Assembly: GCA_003661465.1 (NCBI GenBank)
Contig: QMWE01000020.1
Coordinates: forward strand, 1 to 11,694
Reading direction: 5' to 3'
DNA: 11,694 nucleotides
From: Hadesarchaea archaeon
GTDB lineage: Archaea > Hadarchaeota > Hadarchaeia > Hadarchaeales > Hadarchaeaceae
The notes beneath the pieces are model-generated. The model had not been told where the DNA came from, ran no database searches, and was given only the letters and a program-made list of their open reading frames with translations. Below, in pieces: positions 1 through 6,182 of the stretch. Position 1 is the stretch's first letter. The number at the start of each line of letters is the position of its first letter. Position numbers and translations under genes: made by a program.

Positions 1-306
1 GCTCCCGTCGATAAAGGGAAGAGCATCAGCATCCGCTAGGACCAAATGAGCTCTACCAGCACGACCTTTCGCCACCTCTAGCATTTCCGATGAAACGTCA
101 AGCCCCACAACAAATTCCGAGCGACTCGAGAGTTCATTCAAAAACATGCCCGTGCCACAGCCCAAGTCCAGAAGTCGTTTGATCTTTGAAGGCAAATTTT
201 CCAAAACCAAGCGGTACTTGGCGTGCTGAATTTCCTCGTAACGTTTGTCATAGATTTTTGCTGTCTCATCGTATCTCTGCTTCAACTGGAGCTTGCGCGT
301 CACCAT
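1..306 (-). CDS. Class I SAM-dependent methyltransferase, N-terminal fragment (cut by window edge)
   Basis: The minus-strand frame starts at an ATG at 304-306 and stays open for 102 codons to the left edge of the window, so only the N-terminal part is visible. It has the Rossmann-type glycine motif I (LLDLGCGTG, about residues 45-53), an acidic residue after strand 2 (D70 in VVGLD) that normally binds the ribose of S-adenosylmethionine, and an ADADALPF stretch (91-98) typical of the Methyltransf_11 group. The N-terminal YDETAKIYDKRYEEI stretch also resembles that group. The substrate cannot be told from this part. I see no good Shine-Dalgarno sequence before the ATG; a weak TATA-like element about 30 bp upstream would fit a nearly leaderless transcript. 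It diverges from the M24 peptidase gene. Confidence 0.85.
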   Translation of the reverse strand, partial: MVTRKLQLKQRYDETAKIYDKRYEEIQHAKYRLVLENLPSKIKRLLDLGCGTGMFLNELSSRSEFVVGLDVSSEMLEVAKGRAGRAHLVLADADALPFIDGS

Positions 307-352
307 CAGAGAACATTTTTACCCAGGACCATAAAATTGGAGTGGGTCGAAC
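307..352. promoter_or_regulatory. Short divergent intergenic region with weak promoter signals
   Basis: This 46-bp gap must hold the start signals for both divergent genes. On the minus strand an AT-rich AATTTTAT element (about 332-339) lies 25-30 bp before the methyltransferase start, a suitable place for a TATA box. On the plus strand GGAGTGG at 339-345 is a plausible ribosome binding site, 7 nt before the TTG start of the peptidase; the AT run at 315-321 is the only candidate TATA box for that gene. These are pattern calls only. Confidence 0.35.
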
Positions 353-1429
353 TTGAAAGAACGTGCTCGAAAATTGAAACATTTGCTCGATGCTCGTGGC
401 CTAGATGCCTTCTTGGCCATCCACAATGTTCGATATTTCTCCGGAACCTCTGCTGGCAAAGCCATAATCCTTCCCAAGAAGGGAGATCCAATCCTCATCT
501 GCAGTCGGTTGGAGTCGGACCAAGCGAGGCAGGAGAGCTGGATCCGGGACATCCGTGTATTTTCAAGTTGGAAGGCGGCGCTGAGACGTGGGGAGCGAGT
601 ATATTTCCGCAAGCCGTGGCAACTGATCGCCGAATGTCTGCAGGAGATCGATGCCAGAGCTGTTGGTCACGATGGAATGAGGGAAGATCTCATACGAAAA
701 CTTAGAGGCGCTTATCCGATAAGTTATCTTGAGCTTCCGGAACTCGTGCTTGATCTCCGCAAGATAAAATCGAGAGAAGAACTGAGGCTATTGCGAAAAT
801 CTGCGAAAATAGCCCTCCGGGGCATGAACTGTGCTGCCGAGCTGATCACAGCAGGCCGGAGCGAGCTGGAGATAGCAGCTGAAGCTGAGTATGAAATGCG
901 CAAAGCTGGCTCGGAGGGCACGCCATTTCCGACCATCGTCGCCTCCGGCAAAAATTCCTGGCTTCCCCACGCTGCTGCGACGGAGAAAAAAATCAAGAAG
1001 GGGGAGCTCGTGGTCGTTGACTTGGGGGCGACATACGAAGGCTATGCCTCGGACATGACCCGCACATTCACACTCTCGCCGACACGGAAGCAGCTTAGGA
1101 TACTACAGCTTGTGAAACTGGCCCAGCATGCGGCGCTTAAGAAAGTCAAAGCTGGCACAAAAGCTAAAACCGTGGACATGGCCGCTAGGACGCTGATCAC
1201 AAGGCACGGCTATGCAAGGTTCTTCACCCATGGAACCGGACACGGCGTTGGTCTAAACGTTCACGAACCTCCCAGCCTAGCCCCCACCTCGGAAGATCTC
1301 CTGAAGCCGAAGATGGTTATCACGGTGGAACCGGGTATTTACGTTCCCCAAGTAGGCGGCGCACGCTGGGAGGATATGGTCGTGGTGAAAGATAAGGGGT
1401 TCACATTGATAACCTGCCGCAAGGATTAA
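353..1429 (+). CDS. M24-family metallopeptidase (Xaa-Pro dipeptidase/aminopeptidase type)
   Basis: The protein of 358 residues has the two-domain layout of creatinase/prolidase-type enzymes: an N-terminal domain (about 1-135) and a C-terminal pita-bread domain (about 140-358). All five expected dinuclear-metal ligands are visible: D223 in VVDLG, D234 in ASDMTRTF, H297 in HGTGHGVG, E326 in TVEPGIY and E340 in RWEDM. The supporting histidines H293 and H304 are also present. Such cytosolic enzymes hydrolyse peptide bonds next to proline, usually with Mn or Co. Length is normal for archaeal PepQ-like proteins. The start is a TTG, chosen because GGAGTGG lies 7 nt upstream and the protein then begins in the usual way, with a helix leading into LDARGLDAFLA. 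It is followed on the same strand by proS. Dipeptidase versus aminopeptidase specificity cannot be settled from sequence. Confidence 0.92.
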   Translation: MKERARKLKHLLDARGLDAFLAIHNVRYFSGTSAGKAIILPKKGDPILICSRLESDQARQESWIRDIRVFSSWKAALRRGERVYFRKPWQLIAECLQEIDARAVGHDGMREDLIRKLRGAYPISYLELPELVLDLRKIKSREELRLLRKSAKIALRGMNCAAELITAGRSELEIAAEAEYEMRKAGSEGTPFPTIVASGKNSWLPHAAATEKKIKKGELVVVDLGATYEGYASDMTRTFTLSPTRKQLRILQLVKLAQHAALKKVKAGTKAKTVDMAARTLITRHGYARFFTHGTGHGVGLNVHEPPSLAPTSEDLLKPKMVITVEPGIYVPQVGGARWEDMVVVKDKGFTLITCRKD

Positions 1430-1451
1430 AGTCGTTGCTGGTGATTATCCC

Positions 1452-1519
1452 AAGGTGGTGAAACGGAAAAGCGTGATTTTAGCGAATGGTTTGACGAGGC
1501 ACTGTGGAACGCCGAGATA
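1452..1519 (+). other. proS: Conserved N-terminal part of proS lacking a usable start codon, with its ribosome binding site
   Basis: The proS frame is open back to a TGA at 1442-1444. Codons from about 1472 encode RDFSEWFDEALWNAEI, which matches the conserved beginning of archaeal ProRS (compare FSEWYSDILEKAEI in Methanocaldococcus), so this stretch belongs to the protein. No ATG, GTG or TTG occurs in this frame between the TGA and the ATG at 1520. A strong ribosome binding site, AAGGTGGTGA at 1452-1461, sits where a start at about 1466-1475 would be expected. GTG codons at 1458 and 1473 are one frame off; one extra base in the A run at 1467-1470, or just after 1473, would join either of them to the conserved frame. 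Confidence 0.7.
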
Positions 1520-2872
1520 ATGGACACGCGCTACCCTGTGAAGGGCTTATACGTATGGCTCCCATACGGGCTGAAACTGAGAAACAATGTCCTCATGATC
1601 ATCCGTGAACTCTTGGAAAAAACTGGTCACAGGGAAGTGCTATTCCCGCTACTGATCCCGGAGAGTCTGTTCAAGAAGGAAGCGGAACACATACGTGGTT
1701 TCGAGGAGCAAGTGTACTGGGTGACGCATGGAGGTAAGGACAAACTGGACATCAGACTTGCCCTTCGCCCAACCAGTGAGACATCGATCTATCCAATGTT
1801 TGCACTCTGGATCCGTTCTCACGCTGACCTTCCCCTAAAGGTTTTCCAAATCGTAAACATCTTCAGGTACGAAACCAAGATGACCAAACCGCTGATAAGG
1901 TTGCGCGAGGTCACCACATTCAAGGAAGCTCACACCGCTCACACCACATCTGAAGATTCAGAGGCGCAGGTCAAAGCCGCTATGGAGATTTATAAAAAAT
2001 TCTTCGATGAAATTGGAGTTCCGTACGTGATCACCAGACGTCCATCGTGGGACACCTTCGCTGGTGCGGTGTACTCACTTGCCTTTGATACGTTGGCCCC
2101 AGACGGCAGAACACTTCAGATCGGAACCATCCATAACCTTGGACAGAACTTTGCAAAGGTTTACGAAATAAAGTACGAGAGGGAGGACGGCGGACACGAA
2201 CATGTTTACCAAACCTGTTATGGTATATCCGAGCGCGTGATAGCAGCAGTGGTGATGGTTCACGGCGACAATCTGGGTCCGTGTTTCCCACCAAGGGTAG
2301 CCCCGATCCAGATCGTGGTGATCCCGATTCCGTTCAAGGAAGATAAGGATATCGAAGAAGCAGCGAAAAAGGTGGCGGGGGAACTCGAGGCCGCTGGTTT
2401 GAGATCCCACTTCGACGGTCGCGATATCCGCCCGGGGAGGAAATTTTACGAGTGGGAGAGACATGGAGTCCCACTACGGTTGGAGATAGGTCCGAGAGAC
2501 TTGAAGCAAAAACAGGTGACGGCCGTCAGACGTGATACTGGAAAACGTTTTACCATTCCGCTGAGCGAACTGCTCCCAGTCGTCAAAAAGACCCTAGAAC
2601 TGATGAATGTGGAAATGCGCGAAAAAGCGTGGAGATCATTCTCCAGAAAGATACATGATCTAAGGAAAATTGAAGAGATGAAAAAAGTTATGGACGAACG
2701 TGCTGGGATAGTCAGATCTCCGTGGTGCGGCGAGGAAAAATGTGGAAGGGAACTTGAAGAAAAAACCGGTGGAAGTGTGCTCGGAGAGGAAATTGGATCT
2801 CGGACAAAAGGGATGTGTCCCATATGCTCAAAACCCGCTAGGACCTCCATCCTGATAGCCAAGAGTTATTAA
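1520..2872 (+). CDS. proS: Prolyl-tRNA synthetase, archaeal/eukaryotic type (N-terminus extends upstream of this ATG)
   Basis: This class II enzyme charges tRNA-Pro with proline in the cytosol. Numbering from the ATG at 1520, the catalytic core shows the RPTSET loop (83-88), motif 2 FRYETKMTKPLIRLRE (115-130) followed by TFKEAHTAH, and motif 3 GISERVIAAVVMVHGD (235-250). The anticodon-binding domain follows (about 260-360, with DGRDIRPGRKF). The C-terminal zinc-binding domain has C403, C408, C433 and C436 and ends in the conserved terminal tyrosine (KSY). There is no editing insertion domain, as expected for the archaeal/eukaryotic form. The 450 residues from this ATG are roughly 20 short of the family, and the missing part is encoded just upstream in the same frame without a start codon. 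It probably shares a transcript with the M24 peptidase, and ends 5 bp from the convergent transporter gene. Confidence 0.95.
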   Translation: MDTRYPVKGLYVWLPYGLKLRNNVLMIIRELLEKTGHREVLFPLLIPESLFKKEAEHIRGFEEQVYWVTHGGKDKLDIRLALRPTSETSIYPMFALWIRSHADLPLKVFQIVNIFRYETKMTKPLIRLREVTTFKEAHTAHTTSEDSEAQVKAAMEIYKKFFDEIGVPYVITRRPSWDTFAGAVYSLAFDTLAPDGRTLQIGTIHNLGQNFAKVYEIKYEREDGGHEHVYQTCYGISERVIAAVVMVHGDNLGPCFPPRVAPIQIVVIPIPFKEDKDIEEAAKKVAGELEAAGLRSHFDGRDIRPGRKFYEWERHGVPLRLEIGPRDLKQKQVTAVRRDTGKRFTIPLSELLPVVKKTLELMNVEMREKAWRSFSRKIHDLRKIEEMKKVMDERAGIVRSPWCGEEKCGRELEEKTGGSVLGEEIGSRTKGMCPICSKPARTSILIAKSY

Positions 2873-2877
2873 ATCCG

Positions 2878-3456
2878 TCAAAGCGGCAACACTGGTCTCT
2901 TGTAGATCTCGCTCAGCACTTCCGCGCACGCGACGTATATTGCGCTCGACCCACAAAAGATACCCTCAAGACCCGCAATGGTAGTTATCGCCGTAATCCC
3001 CGTAAACTCACCTGCCGCCAAAAGAAAGAAAAGGATGGCCAGGGTTACAAACACTACCTGCAAACCTCTTTTCATCTTCAGGGTTCCAATGGACATGTAG
3101 GTCGTGAATATTCCCCACATCACGAAGTAGGCGCCCATAGACGCCGGATCTACCGGGTCTGCCCAGCCCATGACCGGGAACACCAGCAAAGCCACCAGCG
3201 AGAGCCAAAACAGACCATACGAACAAAATGCCAGTGTTCCAAACGTGTTTCCTTTTCTGAACTCCATTATCCCGGCTATGATCTGCGCTAACCCACCGTA
3301 GAATATCCCCATCGCCAGTATCATTCCCATTCCAGCCGTCGAAAGCAGGCCCACGTTGTGCAGGTTGAGCAGAACCGTGGTCATGCCAAATCCCATGAGC
3401 CCAAGAGGAGCTGGATTGGCCAATCCATGCTTCAGGTTACCCTGAGACCGCGGCAA
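2878..3456 (-). CDS. Acetate-transporter-family (GPR1/FUN34/YaaH, SatP-like) membrane protein
   Basis: This 192-residue integral membrane protein has about six hydrophobic segments. Family signatures are clear: NPAPLGL at 14-20, YGGLAQIIAGIMEFRKGNTFG at 53-73, and the late GLEGIFCGSSAIY at 162-174. Characterised relatives such as bacterial SatP and yeast Ato proteins move acetate or succinate across the membrane, so carboxylate uptake or efflux is the default expectation; the substrate here is unknown. The start is the TTG at 3454-3456, supported by AGGGGG 8 nt upstream (3464-3469) and by the absence of any Met codon before residue 21, which is already past the NPAPLGL motif. The first 20 bp overlap the end of the PfkB kinase gene, so the two are probably translationally coupled. 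It is the last gene of the minus-strand unit and ends 5 bp from the end of proS. Confidence 0.9.
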   Translation of the reverse strand: MPRSQGNLKHGLANPAPLGLMGFGMTTVLLNLHNVGLLSTAGMGMILAMGIFYGGLAQIIAGIMEFRKGNTFGTLAFCSYGLFWLSLVALLVFPVMGWADPVDPASMGAYFVMWGIFTTYMSIGTLKMKRGLQVVFVTLAILFFLLAAGEFTGITAITTIAGLEGIFCGSSAIYVACAEVLSEIYKRPVLPL

Positions 3457-4327
3457 GCACTTCCCCCTGTGATGGAAAGCCTACTGGCCCTTTATACTTT
3501 ATCTTCAGACCGGCCGCCGCCGATGCAAAGTTGGCGGATCCAACCGCATCTCTGGTCTCGATATATCTCGCAAGAAAAACGGAGCCCCATACATCCCCGG
3601 CTCCTGTGGGATCCCTAGCATCCACCCTCAGGCTTTTGATCTCGTGAAATTTTCCACCGATCAGCATCAGCACCGGTTTTTCCCCTTGGGTGAGGATCGC
3701 GATTTTTGGCCCCATTTCGATCAGTCTCTCCAGCAACCTTTTTGGTTCCCTCATCATCAGCTCGGCCTCGTCTCTTCCAAGTTTCACCACATCGACATGT
3801 TCGAGAAACGGTTTGAGATCCACATCTGACCTGATTGTGACCTTCCCATCATCTCCTATCTGCCTGAAAAGACCCTGGGGATCCATCATTATCGTGTTAT
3901 CATTTTTGAGCTTTTCCACGGTCTCCGGGGAGACCTCATCTGCAAGCGGAGAGACGTAAAATCCATCTGACTTCAGATAGCTGGAGGGGATGTCATCTGG
4001 GGTTATCCCCGGAGCAATGTACTTGCACAGCTGGGTGCGGTGCCCTCTCTCGTCATAGATGTTTTCAAAAGTCGTGGTGTGCTCCCCCGTAACCAAGATA
4101 CCCTCTGTATCCACTCCAAACTTACTGTAGAGAGGTGGAAACCGTTCTGTGAAATCCACTCCAACTTTAGCGACAACTCCTGCCCTCCTCCCCAAAGCGG
4201 CCATAGCAAGTCCAGCATAAGTTGGAGCTCCACCGATAGTGCTTTCTATCATGCCATGAGGAAACCTGTTCGTGTCTATCGCCACATGCCCAACGACAAC
4301 GAGTTCTGGCGTCCCGTTTTTCATCAT
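3437..4327 (-). CDS. PfkB/ribokinase-family sugar kinase, candidate myo-inositol kinase
   Basis: The 296-residue protein shows the ribokinase-family layout: an N-terminal GHVAIDTNRF strand-turn (13-22), the paired glycines of the substrate site (G32-G33 in STIGGAPTYAG), a VVKLGRDEAEL segment at 180-190 that matches the usual NxxE region, and the C-terminal anion-hole motif DPTGAGDVW (239-247) with catalytic base D245. The family phosphorylates a sugar or polyol hydroxyl using ATP or ADP in the cytosol. The start is ATGATG at 4322-4327; its ATGA overlaps the stop of inositol-1-phosphate synthase by 4 bp, which implies translational coupling. A PfkB member of Thermococcus kodakarensis (TK2285) is a known myo-inositol kinase, and the coupling here makes inositol a reasonable substrate, but this is inferred from context. 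Ribose, fructose or nucleoside kinase activity remains possible. Confidence 0.9.
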   Translation of the reverse strand: MMKNGTPELVVVGHVAIDTNRFPHGMIESTIGGAPTYAGLAMAALGRRAGVVAKVGVDFTERFPPLYSKFGVDTEGILVTGEHTTTFENIYDERGHRTQLCKYIAPGITPDDIPSSYLKSDGFYVSPLADEVSPETVEKLKNDNTIMMDPQGLFRQIGDDGKVTIRSDVDLKPFLEHVDVVKLGRDEAELMMREPKRLLERLIEMGPKIAILTQGEKPVLMLIGGKFHEIKSLRVDARDPTGAGDVWGSVFLARYIETRDAVGSANFASAAAGLKIKYKGPVGFPSQGEVLAAVSG

Positions 4328-5397
4328 CTCTCCCTCTTTCCAGCTATGAAATCCTCCACGGCCTGTTTTGCATCGACATCCAGCATTTGCACCGGCGGAT
4401 GTTTGAAGAAGTACGCCGAGACGCTCAAGAGCGGGCCCCCGATCCCGCGATCCAACGCGAGTTTTACCGCCCGAATGGCGTCAATAATGACACCTGCGCT
4501 ATTCGGCGAATCCTCAACCGAGAGCTTGACATCGATGGTAAGTGGGATGTCTCCGAATTTCCTCCCTCGCATGTGTATGTAACAAACTTTGTTATCGTGC
4601 AGGAACGGGACATAGTCACTGGGGCCTATACGCAGCGGTACCTCGTACGGGATCTGGCTCGAGACAGCTTCGGTCTTGCTCACCCGCTTGGAACTGAGAC
4701 GCTCCTCCTCAAGCATGTTCAGAAAATCGGAATTTCCACCGATATTTAATTGATAGCTCTCCTCCAGCTTGACACCGCGATCAAGCAACAACTTTGCGAG
4801 GGTACGGTGTAAGATCGTCGCACCAACCTGGGATTTTATATCGTCGCCGGCACACGGGATTCCTGCGTCCTCAAACCGTTTGGCCCACTCTTTATTTGAA
4901 ACTATGAATTCAGGTATTGCGTTCACAAAACCGCATCCCGCTTCTATCGCCTGCTGGGCATAAAAACGAGAGGCTTCGTAACTCCCCACAGGAAGGTAAC
5001 TAACCAAAACATCCGCTTCGGCCTTTCTCAACACTTCCGCCACATCCACAGGGTTTTGGGTTGAATCCGTGGGGATAACCGGCTTGAGATACTTGCCAAG
5101 TCCGTCAAGTACGGGGCCTTTCATCACCTCGACCCCGAGCTTCGGGACATCGCTGAACTTTACGGTGCAATTCGGAGGCGTGAAAACGGCCTCGGAGAGA
5201 TCCTTTCCTATCTTGTTCGCATCAACATCAAAAGCGGCGACAAATTTTATGTCCCGCACATGGTACCCGCCGAAATTTACGTGCATCAATCCAGGGACAA
5301 ACTGATCCTCCCTGGCATCTTTATAGTACTCCACCCCCTGGACCAAGGACGACGCACAGTTTCCAACGCCAACTATTGCCACTTTTATTTCAGACAT
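4324..5397 (-). CDS. ino1: myo-Inositol-1-phosphate synthase
   Basis: This enzyme converts glucose 6-phosphate to L-myo-inositol 1-phosphate (1D-myo-inositol 3-phosphate) by an NAD-dependent oxidation, aldol cyclisation and reduction. The 357 residues match the short archaeal/bacterial form. Visible features are the N-terminal NAD-binding loop VGVGNCASSLVQG (9-21), AAFDVDANKIGKDL (54-67), and the highly conserved GDDIKSQVGATILHRTLAKL (184-203), which contains active-site lysine K188 and runs into NIGGNSDFLN (218-227). SKRVSKTEAV (236-245) and KLSVEDSPNSAG (291-302) are also typical. The start ATG at 5395-5397 has AGGGGG at 5403-5408 as ribosome binding site. It sits 18 bp downstream of the zinc-ribbon nuclease-like gene and overlaps the PfkB kinase by 4 bp. 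Its product may serve inositol phospholipids (see the CDP-alcohol transferase) or compatible solutes such as di-myo-inositol phosphate; no gene for the latter is seen here. Confidence 0.96.
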   Translation of the reverse strand: MSEIKVAIVGVGNCASSLVQGVEYYKDAREDQFVPGLMHVNFGGYHVRDIKFVAAFDVDANKIGKDLSEAVFTPPNCTVKFSDVPKLGVEVMKGPVLDGLGKYLKPVIPTDSTQNPVDVAEVLRKAEADVLVSYLPVGSYEASRFYAQQAIEAGCGFVNAIPEFIVSNKEWAKRFEDAGIPCAGDDIKSQVGATILHRTLAKLLLDRGVKLEESYQLNIGGNSDFLNMLEEERLSSKRVSKTEAVSSQIPYEVPLRIGPSDYVPFLHDNKVCYIHMRGRKFGDIPLTIDVKLSVEDSPNSAGVIIDAIRAVKLALDRGIGGPLLSVSAYFFKHPPVQMLDVDAKQAVEDFIAGKRER

Positions 5398-5415
5398 GAT
5401 AACCCCCTGACCAAG

Positions 5416-5793
5416 TTAAAGTATTTCTTTTAGCGTGAGCAAATAAAATTTTCCGTCCATTTCACATGCAAACCCAACATCTGTCGTCCTGTTCCTGTAC
5501 GCGAGCAAGTTCTTTAGCTGAGATCTACGTATATGGTAGCTTTCACCGGACTTCACATCTATCAAAAGTCTTTTTCCCTCTTTTCTCGCACTCACGTCGA
5601 TCGCGCCCACGCCGCCAACTGATTTAACGTCCCAACCATGGGAAGCCAGTCGCTTTTTCAACCTCAATCCCGCATCCTCCCACGCACGTACCTTCGTTTC
5701 ACCTAACACCCGGTGACACGAGGGACACCTTCTGCCATCGCCTCTCGGCCTCCATTCATATCCACAGTAGTTACATCGTTTTGTTACAACCAT
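5416..5793 (-). CDS. Small zinc-ribbon protein with PD-(D/E)XK nuclease-like domain
   Basis: The 125 residues form two parts. Residues 7-26 hold a Cys4 zinc ribbon (C7-x2-C10 and C23-x2-C26). Residues about 36-125 resemble a small restriction-endonuclease-like fold: a helix with E39 (AWEDAGLRLKKRLASHGWDV), then GVGAIDVSA with D66, a turn, and LLIDVKSG with D79-x-K81, matching the D...(D/E)xK catalytic pattern seen in Holliday junction resolvases and related nucleases. A basic helix (HIRRSQLKNLLAYR) follows. I do not recognise a characterised family; nucleic-acid binding or cleavage is inferred from the motif pattern only. The ATG start at 5791-5793 has only a weak AAGGTTGA ribosome binding site. 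It is first in the unit with inositol-1-phosphate synthase and diverges from PadR, so PadR may control it. Confidence 0.75.
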   Translation of the reverse strand: MVVTKRCNYCGYEWRPRGDGRRCPSCHRVLGETKVRAWEDAGLRLKKRLASHGWDVKSVGGVGAIDVSARKEGKRLLIDVKSGESYHIRRSQLKNLLAYRNRTTDVGFACEMDGKFYLLTLKEIL

Positions 5794-5801
5794 ATTTCAA
5801 C

Positions 5802-5819
5802 CTTGGATGTATATCCAAG
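5802..5819. promoter_or_regulatory. 18-bp palindrome, candidate operator for the divergent PadR regulator
   Basis: CTTGGAT (5802-5808) and ATCCAAG (5813-5819) are perfect inverted copies separated by GTAT. The site lies between the TATA-like element and the expected transcription start of the minus-strand unit, where a bound dimer would block transcription. PadR proteins bind palindromes as dimers, and the padR gene starts 46 bp away. The assignment to PadR is inference. Confidence 0.45.
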
Positions 5820-5826
5820 AATTAGC

Positions 5827-5834
5827 TATTTAAA
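5827..5834. promoter_or_regulatory. TATA-like element readable on both strands between divergent genes
   Basis: TATTTAAA on the plus strand reads TTTAAATA on the minus strand, where it is preceded by AACC as a possible BRE. The element is about 34 bp from the minus-strand ATG (5793) and about 31 bp from the plus-strand GTG (5865), so transcription starting 22-28 bp downstream in either direction would give short leaders. It could serve both genes; experimental start sites are not available. Confidence 0.5.
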
Positions 5835-5864
5835 GGTTGTGATATATGTAGAGGAAGGGTTTTT

Positions 5865-6182
5865 GTGGCTGTAGCTAGACTGAAAAAGAAAACTACTGTC
5901 GAAATGATATGGCCTTACTTTTTGAAACTACTAAAAGAGCGTCCCATGTACGGGTACGAACTCCGGCAGGAGACCCAGAAGAGATTTGGCTGGAAACCCC
6001 CCACGGTCAACTCCTACATGGTCCTCTACAGCCTCCAGAGGAATGGATACGTCACGATGGAGTGGAAGGAACAGCGGGGGAAACCCGCACGTAAGTACTA
6101 TAAGATCACGAAGAAGGGTGAGGAATTGCTTCGCGAGGGACTCAAGTATTTCAAGGAATTCTGCGCAAAGATTTCAAGCTAA
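5865..6182 (+). CDS. PadR-family transcriptional regulator
   Basis: The 105-residue protein is a compact PadR winged helix-turn-helix. PMYGYELRQETQKRFGW (27-43) is the family's opening helix pair, PPTVNSYMVLYSLQRNGYV (45-63) is the recognition-helix region, and the wing is rich in basic and turn residues (EQRGKPARKYYKITKKGEELL, 69-89). It ends soon after a single C-terminal helix, as in the short PadR-s1 subgroup, where that helix serves in dimer formation. The GTG start has GAGGAAGGG (5851-5859) upstream. PadR regulators usually repress a neighbouring gene and their own promoter; the divergent unit headed by the nuclease-like gene is the obvious candidate target. The ligand is unknown. Its stop overlaps the convergent CDP-alcohol transferase stop by 4 bp. 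Confidence 0.93.
   Translation: MAVARLKKKTTVEMIWPYFLKLLKERPMYGYELRQETQKRFGWKPPTVNSYMVLYSLQRNGYVTMEWKEQRGKPARKYYKITKKGEELLREGLKYFKEFCAKISS

Noticed and set aside
104..113. Possible short terminator or structured element within the methyltransferase fragment
   Set aside because: No convincing stem or T-run is present, and the coding frame is intact across it.
223..705. 160-codon plus-strand open frame across the methyltransferase/peptidase junction
   Set aside because: It overlaps two genes with clear motifs in other frames, and its translation shows no recognisable domain.
4040..4582. 180-codon plus-strand open frame opposite the kinase and inositol-1-phosphate synthase genes
   Set aside because: It is the antisense shadow of two strongly supported genes and shows no domain.
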